This document shows, in pieces, positions 8,629 through 17,538 of a stretch of DNA of 35,671 nucleotides. The DNA comes from Pseudomonadota bacterium (GTDB taxonomy: Bacteria; Pseudomonadota; Gammaproteobacteria; Steroidobacterales; SZUA-146). The first letter of the stretch is position 1; every line of letters starts with the position of its first letter. The DNA lies in assembly GCA_039028935.1 (NCBI GenBank), contig JBCCHD010000035.1:1-35671 (forward strand), given 5' to 3'. The position numbers and the translations under genes were made by a program. Under the pieces are notes generated by a model, which was not told the origin of the DNA, did not search any database, and worked only from the letters and a program-made list of their open reading frames with translations.

Positions 8629-9293
8629 AGATCAAATTGTGGCAATTCGCGCGCACCGCAGCGCTCGTCATCATCGCTACGCTGGCTATTCAATCGTGCG
8701 TCACCTCACGGGTGGATATGGCGTTTGAAAATCAAATCGACATTTCGGAGGAGTCTGGCGTTGTGCTACTCACCCGGCGCGACAACGTCAAAACCGAAAC
8801 CGAGGTACCGTTTGTCGACTGCGTTAAAAAACGCCTAACTTCTGGAAGCAATCCGATCGCACTTAAGGAAGAACAGGTGTTCCTTGACAGTTTGTTCCCG
8901 TGGTTTGAACCGCGTGTCGCCCCACTGACCGTTGAAGCCCTACCCGACCTGCTGGGCAAACCGGGCGTTGCGGACAAAGTCACCGATGCCGGTGTGCGCT
9001 ACGTGATGTGGCTCGGCGGTTCGGTTGAAACCAAAGATGGCGGCGGCTCCATCACGTGCGACACGACGGTGGGGTGTTTTGGTTTCACCTGGTGGGAAAA
9101 CGGGGCCATCTACGAAGCGTCTATTTGGGATCTTGAGAATTTGGAAAGCACGGGCGTTGTGAGCGCGGACGTAACTGGGCGTTCTTACATCCCCGCTATC
9201 GTGGTCCCAATCCCTCTTATCGCCCGAACGAAGACAGCGGCCTGTTCTGAAATGGCGGAACAAATAAAGGGCCAGTTTAACGACGCCACGTAG
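8625..9293 (+). CDS. Second small lipoprotein of the pair (222 aa)
   Basis: The start ATG overlaps the stop of the preceding lipoprotein gene by 4 nt, which indicates translational coupling. The N-terminus is a lipoprotein signal peptide ending at LAIQSC (Cys25). The mature domain has several Cys residues (in FVDCVKK, ITCDTTVGCFGF and TAACSEM) that could form disulfides in the periplasm. There is also a hydrophobic beta-like segment near the C-terminus (YIPAIVVPIPLI). No family is recognised. Genes in such tight pairs often encode interacting envelope proteins; that is inference here. Transcription converges on the TPR/TonB-C gene, with 69 nt between the stop codons and no strong terminator visible. 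Confidence 0.75.
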   Translation: MKIKLWQFARTAALVIIATLAIQSCVTSRVDMAFENQIDISEESGVVLLTRRDNVKTETEVPFVDCVKKRLTSGSNPIALKEEQVFLDSLFPWFEPRVAPLTVEALPDLLGKPGVADKVTDAGVRYVMWLGGSVETKDGGGSITCDTTVGCFGFTWWENGAIYEASIWDLENLESTGVVSADVTGRSYIPAIVVPIPLIARTKTAACSEMAEQIKGQFNDAT

Positions 9294-9362
9294 CCCACTC
9301 ATCGATCGCCCGCACTGCGGTGAGGCGGTCAACAGCGGATCGGTGCTCGTCGGAGCGTAACG

Positions 9363-10772
9363 CTAATCGGTGTTGTCCGGGGTGTCTGGTGTCGGTGACA
9401 CCGGTGCCTCACCCTCAGTCGTGGCTGTTCCCTCGACCGCGTTGGAGGCGTCGCCCGCCGCCTGTTCTCGTGCAGCACGAACATCGGGGGGTAAGCCCTC
9501 GCTCAGATCAAAACGAAACGCACGCCGAACGCCCGGCGTCGCCACGGCCTGACCGTTCACCACGCGCGGGCGATAACGTGCCGCTTTTAAGCGCGTGCTG
9601 AGTTCAACCGCAAACCGACGGTAATTCAAATCATCCCGAATCACGGTGACATTCTTAACGCGGCCGTGGGCGTCGACCGTAAATTCGAATTCGACAACCG
9701 CTACCCCTTCGGGCACCTGCGCCAAACGCGAACGACGGTACCCAATCGGTACGGGCTCAAACTCGATTTCTTTCGGCTGGGCAAACTGGGACGACGGTTC
9801 GCCCGTCGCCTCGATAACGGCGCCGGCCTGGGCGTACGCTTGTCGTGCGCGTCCGCGTTGCCCGCTGATCACGTACCAATCACCCAGCGCGCCCCAGGCT
9901 TCGGCGAGGTCGGCCTCGTCCGAAAAGGTCTGCGAATCATGAATTTGGATCACACGCCGAAGCGCGTTGGCGCCTGAGCGAGACATGATGCGATTGGCCC
10001 CACGTGGTGTGTTGGTGTAAGAGTCCGCGTAGTCGCGGAGCGGGCCAGTCAAGCGCAAATCGTCGGGACCGTAGGCACGTTCCATGATGGCGATCGACCG
10101 CCGATAGTTGTTGCGCGCAAGATCGGGGCGCCCCACCAACTCCAACCACTTGGCCTGTCGGCGCAGTGCCGGTAACAACCGCGGTGTTTCACCATACGTC
10201 TCTTCGTTCGCGCGCAGCAGAAACCGTTGCTCGCGTGCCGCTTTGCTTAACTCGCCACGGTTGTAGTGCAGTCGAGTGAGTCGATTAACAAGCGGGGTTT
10301 GAAGCAAATTGTAAATGCCAAAATTGCGATGGGTGAGGTCTTTTGCGGTGACCAATGCTTCCTCCGCTTTCACTGGATCACCGCCGAGCATTAAGGCGCG
10401 GCCGAGTCCCTCATAAGGCTGCACGAGGTACGGGCTGAACACGCCTTCTGAAGCGGATATTTCTTTAATCGCGCGTGAATACGCTTCGGCCGCTAGCTCA
10501 AAATTATTGAGCTTACTTTGCGCCTCACCAATACATAAAAACGGCCCAGCCAACACGCCCGAGTTGGTGACGAGCGCCGCGCGCTGCACGGTGTTTTCAC
10601 ACTCGATCAGCGCACCAGCGAAATCACCGCCTGCAAGCTTGGCTTGCGCCTGCGCGGGTATCAGCGAGGGAAGACGTTGAGGGTCAGCCGGCGCGACCGA
10701 TTGCGCGAACGCCCACGGTAACCACCCAACGCTGAGTAGCGTCGCCGCTGTGAAACGAATGAGACTAATCAA
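9363..10772 (-). CDS. Periplasmic TPR protein with TonB-type C-terminal domain
   Basis: This is a 469-aa protein with a signal peptide (cleavage near AFAQS, about residue 24). TPR-like helical repeats fill about 35-330, followed by a TonB C-terminal-like fold at about 340-430 (PEGVAVVEFEFTVDAHGRVKNVTVIRDD ... ARYRPRVVNG) and a disordered Thr/Pro/Glu tail. The fold is shared by TonB and by energy-transducer-like periplasmic proteins, but without an N-terminal membrane anchor and proline-rich linker it is probably not a classical TonB. The start is a TTG at 10772: no in-frame ATG precedes the signal peptide. It overlaps the end of the M48 protease gene by 8 nt, so translation is probably coupled to it. 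Confidence 0.8.
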   Translation of the reverse strand: MISLIRFTAATLLSVGWLPWAFAQSVAPADPQRLPSLIPAQAQAKLAGGDFAGALIECENTVQRAALVTNSGVLAGPFLCIGEAQSKLNNFELAAEAYSRAIKEISASEGVFSPYLVQPYEGLGRALMLGGDPVKAEEALVTAKDLTHRNFGIYNLLQTPLVNRLTRLHYNRGELSKAAREQRFLLRANEETYGETPRLLPALRRQAKWLELVGRPDLARNNYRRSIAIMERAYGPDDLRLTGPLRDYADSYTNTPRGANRIMSRSGANALRRVIQIHDSQTFSDEADLAEAWGALGDWYVISGQRGRARQAYAQAGAVIEATGEPSSQFAQPKEIEFEPVPIGYRRSRLAQVPEGVAVVEFEFTVDAHGRVKNVTVIRDDLNYRRFAVELSTRLKAARYRPRVVNGQAVATPGVRRAFRFDLSEGLPPDVRAAREQAAGDASNAVEGTATTEGEAPVSPTPDTPDNTD

Positions 10773-12264
10773 TGATCTTAACTTTCTGGCCAGGTTCAGG
10801 CTCGCCTTTGGGATAAAAGTCGTTGAGCAGACGAAGCTGCTCTTCGGCGTATTCGGTTAACGGTGACGCTGACGCCAGACGCCCCATGGTCGTGGCCGAA
10901 TTGGCTTCGACCACAGTGATGGCCGGAATTTGGGCGGACCGTAACCCGCGCGCGTCGAGTAAACGGAAACTCTTCATCGCACTCACGATTCGGTAGTTGT
11001 CACGGCGTCGAACGGCGTCTTCTGAGTTAGCGCCCGCAATAACATAGGCATACTCGTCATCGACGAACACGGCGTAGCGCACCGGGCGCTGACCGAAGGG
11101 TGAGTTAGCAACAGGCGCCAGCGCGGTGTAGCCCTGCATATTGCCTGCATTCAATGTCTGCCTTTCGCGCAGATTTCTTACGCCAATGCGTTCAGTCAGA
11201 ATGGTGATGGGGCTGACCGCCTCGCGCAATGGCTGACGCGAAACAATCAGCACCGATTGGCGATCGGGTGAAATGCTCTCTATTCGCCCACGATTGTTGC
11301 CAATTGACCAGCCTTTTGGAAAACGTATTCCAATCCCGTAATTGGCGTGTCGAAATTCGTTTTCAGATATGACGCCACCCGCGCCTACTTTGCCGTAGAC
11401 CATGCCGTCGATCTGATTGAGAAAGAAGTTGCGGTTGTCCTCGGCCACTGAAATACCATCGATTTTGTTGGCCGCCTCGACCACCTCCCGCAAACGCTTG
11501 TCATTGTCGGGGTGGGTGGAAAACAAACCGTGATACACCTGAGGCTCGCGGCCTTCCTCTTCCGCGCGGGCAATCTCGAACAGCTCTTGATTCTTCAGGA
11601 TGCGCACCACATCGATCATGGGCTCTGAGCCATAACCGGCACGCACCAGATATTCGGCGCCCTCCCGGTCCGCTTCGAGTTCCAAGTCGCGGCCATAACC
11701 GCGAATCAGCGCACCACCGACATAGTCGCTGAGCATCCCGCCGACCGCCCCGGCGGCGACGCCGGCCACGCCGCCGAGCGCATCAAGCACTTTGCCGCGC
11801 GCATCCTGACGCACTGCGTGGCGAGCCGTAATATGACCGATTTCGTGACTCAACACCGCCGCCAGCTCGGCCTCAGAATTCAGATACGCAATCAGGCCAC
11901 GAGAGATATACACATAGCCGCCTGGCGTGGCGAACGCGTTCACTTCGTCGCTGTCGAGCACCGTGAAGGTGTAGTCGAGATCCGGGCGATCACTGTGGGA
12001 CGCCAGTTTTTGGCCAATGCGGTCGACATACTCTTGAAGATCCGCATCGGGATAAGCGCGGTACTGCGCCATAATTTGAGGATGCATCTTGGCGCCCAGC
12101 TCGATCTCGTCCTCTTCGGACATGCTGACAAAATCAATGCCGCCTGTGGCCGGGTTCGACGCGCAGGAGTTCAGCAGCAGCACCAGACAACCCACCGAGA
12201 GCAGGCGAAACCAGCGCCAGGGGCTAAACAGCAAACGACTGGTCGATAATGGGGTGAATCTCAC
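10765..12264 (-). CDS. M48-family zinc metalloprotease lipoprotein
   Basis: This is a 499-aa protein with a lipoprotein signal (lipobox LLNSC, Cys34). The M48 peptidase domain follows, with the zinc motif HEIGH at 140-144 and the third-ligand motif ELEAD at 195-199. Helical Gly/Ala-rich segments lie between these, and a C-terminal region of about 220 residues follows. The arrangement resembles periplasmic quality-control proteases of the LoiP/BepA group. These degrade or help assemble outer-membrane proteins, which fits the envelope context. The start is GTG at 12264 with AGGAG about 8 nt upstream; the nearby ATG at 12269 runs into a stop after two codons. It is co-oriented with, and overlaps, the TPR/TonB-C gene. 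Confidence 0.9.
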   Translation of the reverse strand: MRFTPLSTSRLLFSPWRWFRLLSVGCLVLLLNSCASNPATGGIDFVSMSEEDEIELGAKMHPQIMAQYRAYPDADLQEYVDRIGQKLASHSDRPDLDYTFTVLDSDEVNAFATPGGYVYISRGLIAYLNSEAELAAVLSHEIGHITARHAVRQDARGKVLDALGGVAGVAAGAVGGMLSDYVGGALIRGYGRDLELEADREGAEYLVRAGYGSEPMIDVVRILKNQELFEIARAEEEGREPQVYHGLFSTHPDNDKRLREVVEAANKIDGISVAEDNRNFFLNQIDGMVYGKVGAGGVISENEFRHANYGIGIRFPKGWSIGNNRGRIESISPDRQSVLIVSRQPLREAVSPITILTERIGVRNLRERQTLNAGNMQGYTALAPVANSPFGQRPVRYAVFVDDEYAYVIAGANSEDAVRRRDNYRIVSAMKSFRLLDARGLRSAQIPAITVVEANSATTMGRLASASPLTEYAEEQLRLLNDFYPKGEPEPGQKVKIID

Positions 12265-12480
12265 GACATCGGCTCCTGAGTGGTATAACGCGAACCTTCC
12301 GAATAATAACCCGGAAACGTAACATTTCGGTGAATCGGCGTCTCACGTGGCCGATCTCTTGGGCACCGAATACAGGCGAAATGGCCTATCGAGGCCGCAC
12401 GCTACTATAATGTGACCACACAAAGGCCTTGGGGTTGCAATCCAGATGAGGGCGCGACCCAACCTCTTCACAGGGTGCCG

Positions 12481-12494
12481 AGCGTGTACACGCT
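12481..12494. promoter_or_regulatory. Perfect 14-bp palindrome, possible operator
   Basis: AGCGTGTACACGCT is identical to its own reverse complement. It lies about 50 bp upstream of the likely -10 box of the aldolase promoter, a usual place for an activator or repressor site. No regulator gene is adjacent, so its partner is unknown. Confidence 0.4.
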
Positions 12495-12543
12495 TGAAAC
12501 AGCAGAAATTGTGCGTTTCGACCAAAGCACTTTCGCCTGAAAC

Positions 12544-12552
12544 TGCTATACT
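12544..12552 (+). promoter_or_regulatory. Extended -10 promoter element for the aldolase gene
   Basis: TGC-TATACT matches an extended -10 element (TGN before a 5/6 TATAAT match). No good -35 box is seen 16-18 nt upstream, which is common for extended -10 promoters. Transcription would start near 12559 and leave a leader of about 105 nt. Confidence 0.45.
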
Positions 12553-12587
12553 CAGCGCCGCCGATCGATCGCCTGCGCGGCGCTGAG
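12551..12587. repeat. Perfect 11-bp inverted repeat in the aldolase leader
   Basis: CTCAGCGCCGC at 12551-12561 and GCGGCGCTGAG at 12577-12587 are exact reverse complements with a 15-nt spacer. The left arm overlaps the end of the TATACT box. If the promoter call is right, the repeat is more likely a DNA operator than an RNA hairpin. No T-run follows, so it is not a typical terminator. Confidence 0.5.
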
Positions 12588-12665
12588 TCCCCTCGGCTAC
12601 AGGCCGAAGCGAGGCAGCTTGCCTGCAAAGCGATCCATCCATCACCATCACACCGAGGATTTTTC

Positions 12666-13559
12666 GTGAGCACATTCGACCAACAATTAACTAAAATTCG
12701 ATCCAGCAAGGGCTTCATCGCAGCGCTTGACCAAAGTGGTGGCAGCACGCCTAAGGCACTGAGGCTCTATGGCGTTGAGGAAAGCGCCTACACCAACGAC
12801 CACGAAATGTTTGACATGGTGCACGCCATGCGGACGCGGATTATGACGAGTAAGAGTTTTACCGGCGAGCGCATACTCGGCGCCATTTTGTTTGAAAACA
12901 CCATGGATCGTAGGGTTGAGAGCCGTGACACGGCCGACTACCTGTGGTCGGTCAAACAAGTCGTACCGTTTCTTAAGGTAGACAAGGGTCTCGAAGAACC
13001 GGTGAACGGGGCGCAGATAATGAAGCCCATGCCTGAACTCGACGCGCTGCTCGTCCGAGCAAAAGACAAAGGCATTTTTGGCACCAAAATGCGCTCTGTC
13101 ATTAAGGAGGCGAATGCCGACGGCGTGAACGCGGTGGTCGACCAGCAGTTTGAGATCGGTCGACGCATATGCGCTGCCGGTCTGATCCCGATTATTGAAC
13201 CGGAGGTCGATATCCACTGCCCGGACAAAGAAGCGGCCGAAACGCTTCTCGAGGCGGCCATCCTGCGCCAGCTCAATGCGCTGGACGACAGTGAACGCGT
13301 CATGCTCAAGCTTACCTTACCCGAGAAAACCGACCTTTACGCGGGCTGCATCGCCCACGCCCAGGTGATGCGCGTGGTTGCCTTGTCAGGCGGCTACAGT
13401 CGCGAGGAAGCCAACCATCGACTGTCTGCGAATAAAGGCATGATCGCGAGCTTCTCGCGGGCGCTGTCGGAAGGTCTTAACGCCGGGCAGAGTGACGACG
13501 AATTCGATACGATGATGGATAATTCTATCGAGAGTATTTTCAACGCATCATCAACATGA
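12666..13559 (+). CDS. Class I fructose-bisphosphate aldolase
   Basis: This is a 297-aa enzyme that cleaves fructose 1,6-bisphosphate to glyceraldehyde 3-phosphate and dihydroxyacetone phosphate through a Schiff base. Characteristic segments are FIAALDQSGGSTPKAL near the N-terminus, GAILFENTMDR, PFLKVDKGLE, IIEPEVDI, and MLKLTLPEK, which holds the expected Schiff-base lysine. The length fits the short bacterial class I aldolases. The start is GTG at 12666 with GAGG about 8 nt upstream; no nearby ATG fits better. The gene stands alone between a possible regulated promoter and a strong terminator, so it is probably monocistronic, serving glycolysis or gluconeogenesis. Confidence 0.93.
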   Translation: MSTFDQQLTKIRSSKGFIAALDQSGGSTPKALRLYGVEESAYTNDHEMFDMVHAMRTRIMTSKSFTGERILGAILFENTMDRRVESRDTADYLWSVKQVVPFLKVDKGLEEPVNGAQIMKPMPELDALLVRAKDKGIFGTKMRSVIKEANADGVNAVVDQQFEIGRRICAAGLIPIIEPEVDIHCPDKEAAETLLEAAILRQLNALDDSERVMLKLTLPEKTDLYAGCIAHAQVMRVVALSGGYSREEANHRLSANKGMIASFSRALSEGLNAGQSDDEFDTMMDNSIESIFNASST

Positions 13560-13579
13560 AGATCGCTCGATCGCCGGAC

Positions 13580-13614
13580 AAAAAAAAACGCGCGGTGAAC
13601 CGCGCGTTTTTTTT
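13580..13614. terminator. Bidirectional rho-independent terminator
   Basis: CGCGCGGT and ACCGCGCG form a GC-rich hairpin, flanked by nine A on the left and eight T on the right. It can terminate the aldolase gene on the plus strand and the acyl-CoA dehydrogenase gene on the minus strand, whose stop lies at 13710. Confidence 0.93.
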
Positions 13615-13709
13615 ACCATCCATACCGCCCTGTTGGCGGCTCAACCATTATGAGCCGTCGAACGTCAGGCGGCTTAAACCCAATTCCCGATGCACGCGAA
13701 TCGTTCGGT

Positions 13710-14921
13710 CTAGCTAAACGCCTGAATACCCGTTTGGGCACGCCCTAAAATCAACGCGTGAATATCGTGCGTCCCCTCGTACGTATTGACGGCTTCCAGG
13801 TTCATCATGTGACGCACAACATGGTACTCGTCCGCGATGCCGTTACCGCCGTGCATATCACGCGCCGTGCGAGCAATATCGAGTGCCTTGCCACAGCTGT
13901 TGCGTTTGATCAGTGAGATCGACGTCGGATTGAGCGTGCCAGCGTCCTTGAGGCGCCCCGCCTGCAAGCAGGCGTGCAGGCCAATCGTGATCTCGGTCTG
14001 CATATCGGCCAGCTTTTTCTGCACGAGCTGTGTGGCGGCTAATGGTCGACCAAATTGATCACGTTCCAGGCTGTAACGACGCGCGGCGTGCCAGCAAAAC
14101 TCCGCGGCGCCCAAAGCGCCCCAGGCAATACCGTACCGTGCCGAATTCAAACAACCGAACGGTCCGCCCAACCCTCGCGCTCCTGGCAATAGGTGTTCGC
14201 TGGATACCTCAACACCATCCATGACGATCTCGCCCGTTACCGACGCCCGCAATGAGAATTTGCCGTCAATTTTTGGCGCACTCAGTCCAGCCATGCCTTT
14301 TTCAAGAATAAAGCCACGAATCACGCCGTCGTCTGTTTTGGCCCACACAACAAACACGTCGGCAATGGGCGAATTGGTGATCCACATTTTGCTGCCGGTG
14401 AGACGGTAACCACCGTCGATCGTCTGTGCGCGCGTTTGCATGCTGGCCGGATCAGAACCTGAATTCGGCTCGGTGAGTCCAAAACAGCCGACCCACTCGC
14501 CAGTCGCCAGTTTCGGTAGATATTTGAGTCGCTGTGCCTCGGAGCCATACGCATTAATGGGATGCATAACCAACGACGACTGCACGCTCATGGCCGAGCG
14601 GTAACCCGAGTCGACACGTTCGACTTCTCGCGCAATGAGGCCATAGCTCACGTAGTTGAGGCCGGCGCAACCGTAACCGTCGATCGTCGCGCCCAACATG
14701 CCCAGTTCACCGAGCTCAGTCATAATGTCCCGGTCAAAGGTTTCATTGCGATTCGCGTCCAGCACACGCGGCTGCAATTTGGACTGGCAGTAATCACGAG
14801 CGCTTTCCATGACGATCGTTTCGTCTTCGCTCAATGCGCCACACAGGTCGAGTGGATCTTCCCATTGAAAGGGCGCCGGATTGTCGCGGCCGGTGGGCAT
14901 GGCCGCCGCTTTGGTACTCAT
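13710..14921 (-). CDS. gcdH: Glutaryl-CoA dehydrogenase-type acyl-CoA dehydrogenase
   Basis: This is a 403-aa flavoprotein of the acyl-CoA dehydrogenase superfamily. Landmarks are [13 protein letters not shown] (FAD/substrate loop), [40 protein letters not shown], and the C-terminal [20 protein letters not shown], where the Glu of YEG is the expected catalytic base. The overall pattern matches glutaryl-CoA dehydrogenase, which converts glutaryl-CoA to crotonyl-CoA and CO2 in lysine and tryptophan breakdown. I chose the ATG at 14921 (GGAG 8 nt upstream) over a GTG two codons earlier, which would be too close to the ribosome binding site. It stands alone, 246 nt downstream of folE on the same strand. 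Substrate assignment rests on family resemblance. Confidence 0.9.
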   Translation of the reverse strand: MSTKAAAMPTGRDNPAPFQWEDPLDLCGALSEDETIVMESARDYCQSKLQPRVLDANRNETFDRDIMTELGELGMLGATIDGYGCAGLNYVSYGLIAREVERVDSGYRSAMSVQSSLVMHPINAYGSEAQRLKYLPKLATGEWVGCFGLTEPNSGSDPASMQTRAQTIDGGYRLTGSKMWITNSPIADVFVVWAKTDDGVIRGFILEKGMAGLSAPKIDGKFSLRASVTGEIVMDGVEVSSEHLLPGARGLGGPFGCLNSARYGIAWGALGAAEFCWHAARRYSLERDQFGRPLAATQLVQKKLADMQTEITIGLHACLQAGRLKDAGTLNPTSISLIKRNSCGKALDIARTARDMHGGNGIADEYHVVRHMMNLEAVNTYEGTHDIHALILGRAQTGIQAFS

Positions 14922-15167
14922 TGTCACTTCTCCATTAAGTGAGGCTAATGCCTATCTGATGGCGTCAGTTTACCAGCCCGAGCCGGTCGATGGCACACCC
15001 TCGCGCACAAATTCAAGCGCCGCCAGGCCCACACCTCAAAGACCGTGGTGTGTTACCAAACACAGGCGTATTACGTTAAACCCAGAGGCTGTGGGGTACA
15101 GCGAGCACGTCGATCGACGCACCGCGTTCAATTAACGCCGGTTAATCGTGTTCGAAATACAGGCCGG

Positions 15168-15722
15168 TTACTGGATGAGATTTAAGAACTCGTGGCGCGT
15201 TTTGTGGCTTTCACGAATGCTGCCGAGCAAGGCGGATGTGCGCATCATAGAGTTTTGTTTTTCAACGCCGCGCATCATCATGCACATGTGACGGGCCTCA
15301 ACGACCACGCCGACCCCACGGGCCTGGGTCACTTCCTGCACCGCCAACGCGATCTCACGCGTGAAGTTTTCCTGGATTTGCAAACGCCGCGCATACATTT
15401 CAACGATTCGAGCAAACTTTGACAAGCCCAGCACCTTGCCGCTGGGGATGTAGCCAATATGGCAGTGTCCGTAGAACGGCAACAGGTGGTGCTCGCACAA
15501 GGAGTACAACTCAATATTGCGCACCAGCACCATCTCTTCCGAATCGGAACTGAACACCGCATTGTTGACAATTTCGTCCAAACTTTGGCTATACCCGCGC
15601 GTGAGATACTGCATGGCTTTGGCGGCGCGCTTGGGTGTATCAAGTAGGCCTTCGCGCGACGGCTCTTCGCCCAGCAAATCCAAGATGTCGCGATAATGCT
15701 TCGCGATGTGATCGGTGGCCAT
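15168..15722 (-). CDS. folE: GTP cyclohydrolase I
   Basis: This is a 184-aa enzyme converting GTP to 7,8-dihydroneopterin triphosphate, the first step of tetrahydrofolate synthesis. The zinc and active-site residues are present: Cys76 and His79 in [12 protein letters not shown] and Cys147 in [11 protein letters not shown]. The QENFTREIA and [10 protein letters not shown] segments are also typical. The frame extends to 15776, but the ATG at 15722 has GGGAG about 8 nt upstream and gives the normal FolE N-terminus. The leader holds a hairpin and a promoter-like -10. No other folate gene is adjacent. Confidence 0.95.
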   Translation of the reverse strand: MATDHIAKHYRDILDLLGEEPSREGLLDTPKRAAKAMQYLTRGYSQSLDEIVNNAVFSSDSEEMVLVRNIELYSLCEHHLLPFYGHCHIGYIPSGKVLGLSKFARIVEMYARRLQIQENFTREIALAVQEVTQARGVGVVVEARHMCMMMRGVEKQNSMMRTSALLGSIRESHKTRHEFLNLIQ

Positions 15723-15739
15723 GTTGTGTTCTCCCAGGC

Positions 15740-15758
15740 GTGCAGCCGCTCGCTGCAC
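15740..15758 (-). promoter_or_regulatory. Stem-loop in folE leader
   Basis: GTGCAGC and GCTGCAC pair perfectly around a 5-nt loop, between the likely -10 box and the ribosome binding site of folE. It might affect folE mRNA stability or translation, but no known riboswitch shape is recognisable. Confidence 0.35.
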
Positions 15759-15765
15759 AACGTGG

Positions 15766-15771
15766 AGTATA
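15766..15771 (-). promoter_or_regulatory. Probable -10 box of folE
   Basis: On the minus strand this reads TATACT, a 5/6 match to TATAAT, 44 nt upstream of the folE start. No clear -35 box is seen at standard spacing, so the call is tentative. Confidence 0.35.
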
Positions 15772-15895
15772 GCCACATTGACTGACGATTGGCATGGGCG
15801 ATGAAAATAATCTGTGGTATCGAGCGACTGGACGTCGCATTCAATCTACGCACCAAGTTGGGTCACTCGCCGCTGTTAGCCAGCGTGGTCGACCT

Positions 15896-15929
15896 CAACA
15901 AAAACCCGCCGAAAGGCGGGTTTTTGTTG
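15896..15929. terminator. Strong rho-independent terminator after prpD
   Basis: A perfect 15-bp stem (CAACAAAAACCCGCC / GGCGGGTTTTTGTTG) closes on a GAAA tetraloop, with T-runs available in both directions. It lies about 75 nt beyond the prpD stop on the minus strand and separates the prp operon from folE. Confidence 0.93.
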
Positions 15930-16004
15930 GTACACGTTCCCTGCAACTCTCCGAACGGTGTCAGCATGGGTTTGGGTGGTCAAAACAACGCAGTCCCTCG
16001 CTGC

Positions 16005-17489
16005 TTAGACGACCAACCGATCCATGAAGTCGATAACACTCGTCGCTTCAAGCGCTTTTTGGTTTTTGCACAGTGCGAAAATCTCTTCGCAGCGATGCGG
16101 GACAAAACGCGTGGCAAGATTGGACTGAAATTTCGCTTCGAGCACGGGGATACCCTCTTCTCGACGGCGACGATGACCGATCGGGTACTCGATCGCGACT
16201 CGCTCCGTGTGGCTACCGTCCTTGAAAAAGACCTGCATCGCGTTGGCAATCGACCGTTTGTCCGGATCGTGGTAATCGGCGCTATAGGACGTATCTTCTT
16301 CAATTTCCATTTTGTCGCGCAGCTCATCAATGATGGGATGCGCCTCGTGAAAATCGTCCTCGTAGTGTTCGGCGACAAGATTACCAAAGGCAAGTGGCAC
16401 GGCGGCCATATACTGTAGGCAGTGGTCGCGGTCGGCGGGATTGGCCAACGGACCGACTTTAGAAATGATACGAATCGCGGATTCGTGCGTGGTGATCACA
16501 ATTTTCTCAATCTCGTCCAAGCGACCCTTCACCTCCGGGTGCAATCGCACGGCCGCTTCGCAGGCCGTTTGGGAGTGAAATTCAGCCGGGAAACTAATCT
16601 TGAATAGGATGTTTTCCATTACATACGTGCCGTAGGGTCGCTGAAACTTGAATTCCCGATCCGCCGGATCTTTACACTTAAGATCAGCGTTGGTCTGACT
16701 GAAGCTGACGTCATAAAACCCCCACTGAGGCGCCGTCAACACTCCCGGGATGCCCATTTCCCCACGCAGCGTCATATCGGCCAGGCGCACACCCCGTGAT
16801 GTGGCATCACCGGCCGCCCACGATTTGCGCGAGCCCGCGTTTGGCGCGTGGCGATACGTACGTAGCGAAGAACCATCGACCCATGCTTGCGACACCGCGG
16901 CCATGATTTGTTCGCGATCACCGCCCATCATGCGTGTAACGACCGCCGTGGTGGCAACCCGTACCAGCAAAACGTGACACAAACCGACACGGTTAAAGCT
17001 GTTTTCAAGAGCCAGCACGCCTTGAATTTCATGGGCTTTGATCATGTATGACAGCACGTCACCCATCGTAAGCGGCGCCCGCCCATTGGCTACGTTAACC
17101 TGGGACAGATAATCCGCCACGGCCAAAATACCGCCGAGGTTATCCGACGGATGCCCCCATTCGGCTGCCAGCCACGTGTCGTTAAAATCGAGCCAGCGAA
17201 TGATGCAACCGATGTCCCATGCCGCTTTTACCGGATCCAGTCGGTATTGTGTGCCCGGCACCCGCGCGCCATACGGTACGGTCGTGCCTTCGACGATGGG
17301 GCCGAGGTGTTTGGTGCACTCGGGAAAGCGTAGCGCGAGGAGACCGCAGCCCAGCGTATCCATTAGACAATTGCGTGCCGTATCACGCGCCTCATCCGAA
17401 CCAATGCTGTCGTCCAGCACGTAGTCCGCAATATCTTGAATGACCTGATCGTAGTCAGGCCGGTTGTTCATATCGACGTTTGCGCTCAT
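16005..17489 (-). CDS. prpD: 2-methylcitrate dehydratase
   Basis: This is a 494-aa enzyme of the MmgE/PrpD family that dehydrates 2-methylcitrate to 2-methyl-cis-aconitate in the propionate-degrading methylcitrate cycle. It follows E. coli PrpD closely as I remember it: [126 protein letters not shown] and [11 protein letters not shown]. The frame runs further upstream into prpC; the ATG at 17489 is chosen by alignment to the usual N-terminus ([14 protein letters not shown]), though its ribosome binding site is weak. It is the last gene of the prpBCD run, 49 nt after prpC. Confidence 0.95.
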   Translation of the reverse strand: MSANVDMNNRPDYDQVIQDIADYVLDDSIGSDEARDTARNCLMDTLGCGLLALRFPECTKHLGPIVEGTTVPYGARVPGTQYRLDPVKAAWDIGCIIRWLDFNDTWLAAEWGHPSDNLGGILAVADYLSQVNVANGRAPLTMGDVLSYMIKAHEIQGVLALENSFNRVGLCHVLLVRVATTAVVTRMMGGDREQIMAAVSQAWVDGSSLRTYRHAPNAGSRKSWAAGDATSRGVRLADMTLRGEMGIPGVLTAPQWGFYDVSFSQTNADLKCKDPADREFKFQRPYGTYVMENILFKISFPAEFHSQTACEAAVRLHPEVKGRLDEIEKIVITTHESAIRIISKVGPLANPADRDHCLQYMAAVPLAFGNLVAEHYEDDFHEAHPIIDELRDKMEIEEDTSYSADYHDPDKRSIANAMQVFFKDGSHTERVAIEYPIGHRRRREEGIPVLEAKFQSNLATRFVPHRCEEIFALCKNQKALEATSVIDFMDRLVV

Positions 17490-17538
17490 TGATTTCAGTC
17501 CGTATTGATTAGCAGTATTAAAAAAAGCGGTGTTCGAA

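Larger units (their letters stand above)
12265..12665. promoter_or_regulatory. Divergent intergenic region, M48 protease / aldolase
   Basis: These 401 bases lie between divergent genes. The aldolase side carries an extended -10 promoter-like element, a perfect 14-bp palindrome and a perfect 11-bp inverted repeat, each listed separately. There is also a short hairpin (AGGCA-GCT-TGCCT) at 12612-12624, and a smaller inverted repeat TTCCG/CGGAA at 12297-12316 near the protease side. No gene is credible in it. Confidence 0.5.

Noticed and set aside
12343-12675. Minus-strand open frames upstream of the aldolase gene
   Set aside because: They cross the promoter and palindromes of the aldolase gene, have no signal or domain, and no supporting ribosome binding site.
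15789-16418. 209-aa plus-strand open frame opposite prpD
   Set aside because: It lies antisense to the end of prpD and across the perfect terminator hairpin, and its translation shows no domain. PrpD is unmistakable on the other strand.
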